NCBI GenBank assembly: GCA_035493895.1
Contig: DATJHM010000301.1
Coordinates: forward strand, 1 to 18,918
Direction: 5' to 3'
DNA length: 18,918 bases
From: DATJHM01 sp035493895
GTDB taxonomy: Bacteria > Chloroflexota > Ktedonobacteria > Ktedonobacterales > Ktedonobacteraceae
Part shown: positions 14,253-18,918 of the stretch, one piece after another
How the letters are laid out: each line of letters starts with the position of its first letter
How positions within the stretch are numbered: position 1 is the stretch's first letter
The notes under the pieces: model-generated
What the model was told of the DNA's origin: nothing
The model's input: the letters and a program-made list of their open reading frames with translations, nothing else
Databases searched by the model: none
Program-made: the position numbers and the translations under genes

Positions 14253-15109
14253 TCTTCTTCCTGCCCGATAAGCAGGAGCACAAACTGATATAACGCAAAA
14301 AGCTCTAAAGCAAAGGGGAGGTAGCCGCTATAGCCGAGGAGAGGCATCTCAAATACCTTCCAGAAGCCGATATAGGGGACGGTATATTGCCACTTGGGAA
14401 GCGCAAAGAAGTTCCACATCTCCCAGAATATACCACAGGTTAAGCTTGCAAAGGGCAATATGCCGAAATGCCAATCTTTCATCAATAAATGCGCAATTAT
14501 TGATTTACGCCCCATGAAGTTGTTCAATGGATCGAGCAAGAAGATGAGGCAGAACCAGACCAGACCGAAGCAATATCGAGGGAAGATCCAGGGCAAAATA
14601 AAGCAGACGAGGCCAACTATTTCGAGCAGGATGAATGTCTGCAACGAGATGCGCGGACCACGCTCGCCCGCCGGGAGCCGTGGACGTAGCGGTTTGTGTG
14701 TCCAGAGCAGTTCAGCGGTCTCCATCACGGCTGGCAATACCGTGCTGAAGCTCAATGATGCCAGCACGAAATAAGCGAACGGCGTATAGGGACCATCCAG
14801 AATATAATGCCAGTTTTTTACCGCCTCATTTAAGAACTCAAAAATCCACCAGAACAGACTTGATACTATAAATAGCCCCGCATAACGCCAGCGCATGCGT
14901 TGTATCAGTGATGTACCGTGGCGTGCTCTGACCAGCGCATCGACGCATAAGATATAGCCGAACCATTGCGGAAAGAAACTATATCGGTAGAATGGGCCTA
15001 TACGCGACCAGGAAACCATCCAGGCCGCCAGACAGAGCACAATGCCCGCAATCCCATAGCCAGGGAAGCGCGTTGTAAAATGTTTGGCAAAACTCTTTGT
15101 GTAAAACAC
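14237..15109 (-). CDS. Polytopic membrane protein, family not recognised
   Basis: 290 aa, with about seven or eight hydrophobic segments (roughly 17-34, 45-58, 74-92, 107-128, 157-185, 214-230, 258-282). Many aromatic and conserved-looking polar residues lie in or near membranes, for example WWIFEFLNEAVKNWHY, DPLNNFMGRKS, GIFWEMWNFFALPKWQYTVPY and FEMPLLGYSGYLPFALE. The charged residues (E, N, H, D) within hydrophobic context suggest an enzyme or transporter rather than a simple anchor. The start is GTG 15107-15109, whose first base is the last base of the regulator's TAG stop (TAGTG), so translation is coupled. The C-terminus overlaps the 3' end of the convergent hydrolase gene by 16 bp. CarH-type regulators often control carotenoid or light-protection genes, so such a role is possible but not shown. 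Confidence 0.8.
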   Translation of the reverse strand: MFYTKSFAKHFTTRFPGYGIAGIVLCLAAWMVSWSRIGPFYRYSFFPQWFGYILCVDALVRARHGTSLIQRMRWRYAGLFIVSSLFWWIFEFLNEAVKNWHYILDGPYTPFAYFVLASLSFSTVLPAVMETAELLWTHKPLRPRLPAGERGPRISLQTFILLEIVGLVCFILPWIFPRYCFGLVWFCLIFLLDPLNNFMGRKSIIAHLLMKDWHFGILPFASLTCGIFWEMWNFFALPKWQYTVPYIGFWKVFEMPLLGYSGYLPFALELFALYQFVLLLIGQEEDYLVF

Positions 15110-16242
15110 TAGTTCTTGTTCTCTGATCGCTCTAATAGCAATGCACGCAAATGATCGGCATGCGCTCCCAGATCGCCATTCATACAGATACCGGGAATCT
15201 GCACACCCATGTCTGTATACAAGGATTGCGAAAAAAACAAACCTCCGAACGCAAAGATAGGGCGTGGCTGCGGCATCGCCTGAATCTGCCGACTGAGCGA
15301 GATGAAAGCTGGAAAATAGGCTGGCATCGTCAGCGAAACACAGACAAGCGCTGGCATACGCTGACGAATGGTGCGCAGCAAGCCCGCCGTTTCTATGCTT
15401 TGCCCCAGATAAACGACGCGCACACCCCGTCGTCGCAGAAATAACGCCAGCATCAGCGCACCCATCTCATGCGCCTCTCCCGGAGCACAACAGACGAGCG
15501 CGTAGGGCCCGCTCAATGGACCAGGCGTGACGTGAAACAGATTGGTCAGCAGAGCGCGAAAAAAATTGCTGGCAAAATGCTCTTCTGACACACTCAATCG
15601 CTTCTCCGCCCAGAGTTGCCCCACCTGAAACATCGTCGGTGCAATCAGTGCGGTACAAATCTGTTCGACCGGATAGATGGATAACATGGTACCCATAATC
15701 ATATGCGCCATCGGCTCATCAAAGTTCAGGAACGTTTCTATCAGTCGTTCCCTGGTAACGGTCATATTGTGTACGACGGGATAGCCCTGCTGCACAGGCT
15801 CGCTTCCTGGCCACTCTTGCAGCGACTGTAACGCATCTGCCTGCTCCCCAAACTCGAAGCTTGCCTCTGAAGGGGGTCCTACTATATGAAACGACGACGA
15901 GGCCTCCAGGCGTGTCTCATCCGCTGCATCTTGCAAAGGGCCCGAGTGGTATTTTTGCTGCCCCTGGTTTATATGGCGAAAAAGGGCAATTGCCTGGCTG
16001 ATCGACATCCCCGAGTCGATGCGGTCTTTCAACCAGCAAATCAGTATAATATGCCGTTCTGAGTATAAACGATAGGCATTCTCTCCACGCACTGGCGCAA
16101 TCAAGGTGTAGCGGCGCTCCCACGCTCGCAACGTCGGCGCGGGCACCCCCGTCTGTTGCACGACCGCTTTCGTATTGAACATAGGCGTGTCTGAGTAATG
16201 CTCTAAATCTAGCCATTCGACCGATCCCTCGCGTCCGTTCAT
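15109..16242 (-). CDS. MerR-family regulator with B12-binding domain (CarH-like photoreceptor candidate)
   Basis: 377 aa. Residues about 21-92 are a MerR-type winged helix (FNTKAVVQQTGVPAPTLRAWERRY, then AYRLYSERHI). About 93-160 is a polar linker. About 162-240 is the B12-binding cap, with W211 and E221-H222 in LWAEKRLSVSEEHFA, the W-x9-EH motif of CarH proteins that shields the adenosyl group. About 247-372 is the Rossmann B12 domain, with GEAHEMG (H258, the cobalt lower ligand), VSLTMP (303) and FGG (332-334). CarH binds adenosylcobalamin, represses in the dark as a tetramer and releases DNA in light. All key residues are retained here, so a light- or B12-responsive repressor is a strong inference. 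The start ATG has SD GGAGAGG. Confidence 0.9.
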   Translation of the reverse strand: MNGREGSVEWLDLEHYSDTPMFNTKAVVQQTGVPAPTLRAWERRYTLIAPVRGENAYRLYSERHIILICWLKDRIDSGMSISQAIALFRHINQGQQKYHSGPLQDAADETRLEASSSFHIVGPPSEASFEFGEQADALQSLQEWPGSEPVQQGYPVVHNMTVTRERLIETFLNFDEPMAHMIMGTMLSIYPVEQICTALIAPTMFQVGQLWAEKRLSVSEEHFASNFFRALLTNLFHVTPGPLSGPYALVCCAPGEAHEMGALMLALFLRRRGVRVVYLGQSIETAGLLRTIRQRMPALVCVSLTMPAYFPAFISLSRQIQAMPQPRPIFAFGGLFFSQSLYTDMGVQIPGICMNGDLGAHADHLRALLLERSENKN

Positions 16243-16333
16243 GATCCTCTCCGCTATCTATCTGAACGTGTGGAACAGAACATGAGCATAAATCTACTTC
16301 AATTATTCTATGAGCGTCCATAGACCACACTGC

Positions 16334-16358
16334 ATTATATCTCGTGTAGCAAGTCTAC
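16334..16358 (-). promoter_or_regulatory. Candidate promoter and operator of the CarH-like operon
   Basis: On the minus strand a perfect TATAAT (16334-16339) has no good -35. A short dyad GTAG(5)CTAC (16346-16358) lies in its spacer, where MerR-family proteins commonly bind. Leader length would be about 85 nt. The dyad is short, so autoregulation is only a suggestion. Confidence 0.4.
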
Positions 16359-16488
16359 GTATTGCACAGCTTTTGTTCATGCGCCTGTAAGACTCTGCTA
16401 TAGTTTACGACGTAACAAGAAATAATTTCGGGTAATACAGGTGACAGCCTATCTCCCCATTCAATTTGCTCACTTGCTCAAACGCTTC

Positions 16489-16517
16489 TTGACAGCCCAC
16501 CAGAATCCTGCTATCAT
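16489..16517 (+). promoter_or_regulatory. Sigma70 promoter of rplU-rpmA
   Basis: A perfect TTGACA (16489-16494), a 17-bp spacer and TATCAT (16512-16517), with a predicted start near 16524. This is the best-matching promoter near the operon and implies an unusually long leader. Confidence 0.75.
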
Positions 16518-16523
16518 ACGCCA

Positions 16524-16834
16524 TGCATATTTGCGCCTTGCTGTCTATGTCAGGCGTGAACCGATGCCACAAGAGAACCACGGTTGCGTTTTGCTTCTGT
16601 GATGTTCCCCCTACGATAGTATGGGCCTGCCTGCCTTTTCAGGTTGTGTCGCGAGCATGTTTGTTGTGGCCCATTCTCAGGTTCTGTTTTTCTGGCTGAA
16701 CCTGCGCTTGAACTATCTATCCAGGATCGCAGGAACTGTCAGGGACGGCTCGCCACCCTTGCCTCCCACGTATCCTCCTGGTACTTGCACGTAGGGCATA
16801 CTTACTAGTCTACGAATACATTCGAGGAAAAAAG
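16524..16834 (+). promoter_or_regulatory. Long structured rplU leader, possible ribosomal-protein autoregulatory element
   Basis: About 310 nt between the predicted start and ATG. Stems seen: AACCG/CGGTT (16559-16563 with 16581-16585); ATGGGCC/GGCCCAT (16621-16627 with 16668-16674) enclosing CCTG/CAGG (16630-16643); CAGGTTC/GAACCTG (16678-16684 with 16698-16704); and CGTAG/CTACG (16790-16794 with 16810-16814) just before the SD GAGGA. L21 operons of other bacteria carry structured leaders. I cannot match this one to a known motif by eye. Confidence 0.5.
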
Positions 16835-17215
16835 ATGTTTGCTGTCATTAAAAGTGGTGGACGCCAATACAAAGTGAGCGTGGGACAAAAGTTAGAGGTC
16901 AATCGCCTCCCCCATGCCGATGGTTCGCAGATCGAGATCCCTGAAGTACTCTTGATCTCTGATGCGGATCGCTCTCTCGTTGGTGCTCCATTTGTTGAGA
17001 ATGCCTCTGTCCTGGCTACGATTGCAGGCCAGGCTCGCGGCGAGAAGTTGATTGTTTTCAAATACAAATCCAAGAAGCGCTATCGTCACCGCCGAGGACA
17101 CCGCCAGGAACTGACTGTTCTGACGATCGATGATATTGTGTCAGAAGGCAAAAGCCTGGTTACCGGTGAAGCCCCTAAGCGCAAAGAGTCTGCCGAAAGC
17201 AGTACGGAGGAATAA
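16835..17215 (+). CDS. rplU: 50S ribosomal protein L21
   Basis: 126 aa. Binds 23S rRNA in the large subunit. The start MFAVIKSGGRQYKVSVGQKLEVNRL is diagnostic, and the body ends with VFKYKSKKRYRHRRGHRQELTVLTIDDI, the basic rRNA-binding part with the conserved KKRYRHRRGHRQ loop. The protein is longer than the common 102-105 aa because of an acidic Ser/Glu-rich tail (GEAPKRKESAESSTEE), probably disordered. SD GAGGA lies 6 nt upstream of ATG. It is followed by rpmA after 3 bp. Confidence 0.98.
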   Translation: MFAVIKSGGRQYKVSVGQKLEVNRLPHADGSQIEIPEVLLISDADRSLVGAPFVENASVLATIAGQARGEKLIVFKYKSKKRYRHRRGHRQELTVLTIDDIVSEGKSLVTGEAPKRKESAESSTEE

Positions 17216-17218
17216 GTC

Positions 17219-17542
17219 ATGGCACATAAAAAAGGTGTAGGTAGCTCTCGTAACGGTCGCGATAGCAAACCTAAGATGCTCGGCGTCAAGCGCTTCGATG
17301 GCGAGCTGGTCAGGGCTGGTAGCATTATTGTTCGCCAGCATGGCACCAAGATCCATCCCGGTGTGAAGGTCGGCGTCGGTCGCGATTTCACGATCTATGC
17401 TCTCATCGATGGCTATGTCAAATTTGGACATGATAGCCGCAAACGCCGCTCCGTGAGTGTTCTCACTGAGTTCCCCGATCGTCCATCGATCGCTGAACTT
17501 CTGGGTGCTCAGGAAGAGGAAGTTGCCATCGCTGGTAACTAA
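17219..17542 (+). CDS. rpmA: 50S ribosomal protein L27
   Basis: 107 aa. The N-terminus MAHKKGVGSSRNGRDSKPKMLGVKRFDGE is canonical L27, whose N-terminal arm reaches the peptidyl-transferase centre. AGSIIVRQHGTKIHPGVKVGVGRD and the FGHDSRKRRSVSV segment confirm it. It begins AHKKG directly, without the cleaved N-terminal extension seen in many Firmicutes. An acidic tail (about 85-107) is longer than the 85-residue E. coli protein. GGAGG at the end of rplU serves as SD. obg, which often follows L21-L27, is not present downstream. Confidence 0.98.
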   Translation: MAHKKGVGSSRNGRDSKPKMLGVKRFDGELVRAGSIIVRQHGTKIHPGVKVGVGRDFTIYALIDGYVKFGHDSRKRRSVSVLTEFPDRPSIAELLGAQEEEVAIAGN

Positions 17543-17556
17543 CGCATACATTCCAG

Positions 17557-17589
17557 TTGGGAGGTGCATCTGCGCCTCCCAATTTTTTT
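17557..17589 (+). terminator. Intrinsic terminator of rplU-rpmA
   Basis: TTGGGAGG (17557-17564) pairs with CCTCCCAA (17575-17582) around a 10-nt loop, followed by seven T (17583-17589). It is 14 bp after the rpmA stop. Confidence 0.95.
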
Positions 17590-17728
17590 CATCTCTAATT
17601 CCACTCTCTTCATCCTTTTTCTCTTTTCTTTCCACTCACCACATCCCCAAAAGTCCACATCACATCCCATTAGCCTGGAAAGTTGGCCATGCATCCGTTC
17701 TATCTCATACAGGCATTATTGAGGTACA

Positions 17729-17833
17729 CTCCTGCTCCCAATGTGCGATTCAGGTTAAGGTTTGTCAACAAATTACCTTCTCTCCTGCTCACAACATGAG
17801 ATTCAGGTTAAGATTTGTCAATAAGATATTACC
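17729..17833. repeat. 53-bp imperfect tandem repeat, two copies
   Basis: Copies start with CTCCTGCTC at 17729 and 17782 and share GATTCAGGTTAAG, then TTTGTCAA, and end with ATTACC (17777 and 17833). The first copy contains the dyad TTTGT-CA-ACAAA. They sit upstream of the repeat-protein gene, so they may be paired regulator sites. Confidence 0.7.
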
Positions 17834-17924
17834 TAAAAGTACGGCCTTCACCTCAGTCTCATACATTTTTAATTTGGAAATGATACAAGACTATCAACAA
17901 TAGATAAGACAGAGATGGTTAAGA

Positions 17925-17947
17925 AGCTAAACAGAAACTGTTTTGCT
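17925..17947 (+). repeat. Hairpin upstream of the repeat-protein gene
   Basis: AAACAG (17929-17934) and CTGTTT (17938-17943) with a 3-nt loop, extended by AGC/GCT across a T-T mismatch. It could be an operator or a 5' UTR stem. Confidence 0.4.
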
Positions 17948-18000
17948 TAAAATTGTGCCTACATTCATGGGCCTACACCAATGAAAGTGATAGAAAAGGA

Positions 18001-18918
18001 ATGATTCCTCCCAGCGATGCCAATAAACCACGTCAACTCTTGCGACCTAAATTACCTTTTCAAGAGACTTCGGTGCAGGCTGATCCACAGTCTCCTATGG
18101 CTGATTCTGCCCGGCAGGATGTGCTCCGGCAGCAACCTCCCACGACAGGCTCTTATCCCAGCCAGAGGGTCTATGGGGAACCTGTTTCGCCTCCACCTGC
18201 TTTTAACCCTGAAGATATCTTCGAACAACCATGGTCCCTGGCAACGTATGGAGAGACACAATCAAACTCCCCAGGGCAAACTCCTTCTGCTCAACAGGGC
18301 ATCCCGCCTTTTACTACCGGCAAACAGACTGCTTCCCAGTTTCAACCTTTTGCTACTGGCAAGCAGACTGCCTCCCAATTTCAACCTTTTGCTACCGGCA
18401 AGCAAACCGCTTCCCAATTTCAACCTTTTGCTACTGGCAAGCAGGCTCCTTCCCCGGTCACTGGCAAGCAGGAGACGACATCCTTTCAACCATACGGGAC
18501 CGGACAGCAGGGTGTATCTCAATTTCAACTCCCTACGCCAGGAGTAGATCCAACTTCGGCACATTTCCCTGCCTTCGGTAATCCTGGCAATGGATCTTTC
18601 CCTGCTCCGGTCACTGACCGCCAGCAAATACCACCTTTCCCCGCTGACAATTTCGGTCAACAATTTAACGCGCCACCATCAGCGTTCAATGCACAAAATA
18701 TGTTCGCGGCACCCAGTTTCCCAGGAACTCCTCCCGAACAGCAATACGCCTCGGCTCCCTGGCCTGCCACCGCTCCCGAACAGCAATACGCCTCGGCTCC
18801 CTGGCCCGCTGCCACTCCCGAACAGCAATACGCCTCGGCTCCCTGGCCCGCTGCCACTCCCGAACAGCAATACGCCTCGGCTCCCTGGCCCGCTGCCGCT
18901 CCCGAACAACAATACGTC
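18001..18918 (+). CDS. Pro/Gln-rich low-complexity repeat protein, 3' end outside window
   Basis: 306 codons are open from ATG 18001 to the right edge. The N-terminus (MIPPSDANKPRQLLRPKLPF) is hydrophilic with no signal peptide. Two repeat blocks follow: PFATGKQTASQFQ (13 aa), three copies plus decayed ones (about 18307-18525), and PEQQYASAPWPAAT (14 aa), four full copies plus a partial at the edge (18733-18918). The composition (Pro, Gln, Ala, Ser, aromatic) predicts disorder. A folded or membrane domain may follow beyond the window. The start is uncertain: AAGGA touches the ATG with no spacing. A seven-codon frame (MKVIEKE, from 17981) stops at TGA overlapping this ATG, so coupled re-initiation is possible. 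Function unknown. Confidence 0.7.
   Translation, partial: MIPPSDANKPRQLLRPKLPFQETSVQADPQSPMADSARQDVLRQQPPTTGSYPSQRVYGEPVSPPPAFNPEDIFEQPWSLATYGETQSNSPGQTPSAQQGIPPFTTGKQTASQFQPFATGKQTASQFQPFATGKQTASQFQPFATGKQAPSPVTGKQETTSFQPYGTGQQGVSQFQLPTPGVDPTSAHFPAFGNPGNGSFPAPVTDRQQIPPFPADNFGQQFNAPPSAFNAQNMFAAPSFPGTPPEQQYASAPWPATAPEQQYASAPWPAATPEQQYASAPWPAATPEQQYASAPWPAAAPEQQYV
18307..18525 (+). repeat. 39-bp coding tandem repeat (13 aa, PFATGKQTASQFQ)
   Basis: Units at 18307-18345, 18346-18384 and 18385-18423 are near-identical, with mostly synonymous changes. A fourth unit (from 18424) and later pieces (TGKQETTSFQPY, TGQQGVSQFQ) are decayed. The unit length is a multiple of three, so the frame is kept. 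Confidence 0.85.
18733..18918 (+). repeat. 42-bp coding tandem repeat (14 aa, PEQQYASAPWPAAT)
   Basis: Full units at 18733, 18775, 18817 and 18859, and a partial one at 18901 running off the edge. DNA identity between units is very high, which points to recent expansion. Copy number may vary between strains and is prone to assembly collapse. Confidence 0.9.

Larger units (their letters stand above)
16243..16834. other. Intergenic region between the CarH-like operon and rplU
   Basis: 592 bp without a supported gene. It contains the candidate CarH-like promoter (16334-16358, minus), the rplU promoter (16489-16517, plus) and the long rplU leader (about 16524-16834). Confidence 0.65.
17590..18000. 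other. Intergenic region before the repeat-protein gene
   Basis: 411 bp with no supported gene. The first 100 bp or so are rich in C and T. It holds a 53-bp tandem repeat (17729-17833) and a small hairpin (17925-17947). No clear sigma70 promoter was found; TTGGAA near 17875 has no convincing -10 partner. Confidence 0.5.

Noticed and set aside
17457..17903. A 148-aa plus-strand frame overlapping the end of rpmA
   Set aside because: It overlaps rpmA in another frame, crosses the rplU-rpmA terminator and the tandem repeat, and has no SD.
18657..18912. Open frames on the minus strand with Gly/Ser repeats
   Set aside because: They are the complement of the in-frame 42-bp coding repeat of the plus-strand gene, with no SD or promoter of their own.
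18307..18918. Possible CRISPR-like array
   Set aside because: Units are contiguous without variable spacers, are multiples of three and code in frame, so they are protein repeats.

Overview
The window is about 18.9 kb of ordinary bacterial chromosome of moderate GC. I see no phage genes, transposase, CRISPR array, rRNA or tRNA. The best taxonomic guess is Chloroflexota, class Ktedonobacteria. This rests on the mixture of genes: a HerA-type ATPase paired with a small HAS-barrel-like protein, a MerR/B12 CarH-type regulator, a secreted protein combining a lytic-transglycosylase-like and an amidase domain, and a long Pro/Gln-rich repeat protein. It is an inference from gene content, not a database result.

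Layout from left to right. (1) 1-3912, minus strand: a likely operon with an extended -10 promoter near 3904, encoding a HAS-barrel-like protein, a HerA/DUF87 ATPase, a small four-helix membrane protein and a family-9 glycosyltransferase that runs off the left edge. (2) 4037-4489, minus: a stand-alone response-regulator receiver protein, divergent from (3) a PLP-dependent class V aminotransferase (4735-5994, plus) with a near-consensus sigma70 promoter. (4) Mn-type superoxide dismutase (6335-6943, plus), preceded by a leader with four consecutive hairpins. (5) A strong bidirectional terminator (6970-7013), then a glutamine-synthetase-family enzyme on the minus strand that appears to start at TTG. 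(6) A divergent control region (8406-8828) with two perfect DnaA boxes, one degenerate box and a 12-bp inverted repeat, then a pentapeptide-repeat protein (plus). (7) A convergent spacer with overlapping inverted repeats, then recF and dnaN on the minus strand, separated by a perfect 22-bp palindrome. (8) A secreted peptidoglycan hydrolase (12426-14252, plus), convergent with (9) a two-gene minus-strand operon: a CarH-like MerR/B12 regulator overlapping a polytopic membrane protein by one base. (10) rplU-rpmA (L21-L27, plus) with a roughly 310-nt structured leader and a clear terminator. (11) A 53-bp tandem repeat, then the start of a low-complexity Pro/Gln-rich repeat protein that runs off the right edge.

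Functionally the window mixes housekeeping genes (dnaN, recF, rplU, rpmA, sodA) with less usual units. The parts most worth a second look are the HerA/HAS-barrel operon with no visible nuclease partner, the CarH-like regulator coupled to an uncharacterised membrane protein, the DnaA-box cluster about 1 kb from recF-dnaN with no dnaA in view, and the structured leaders of sodA and rplU.
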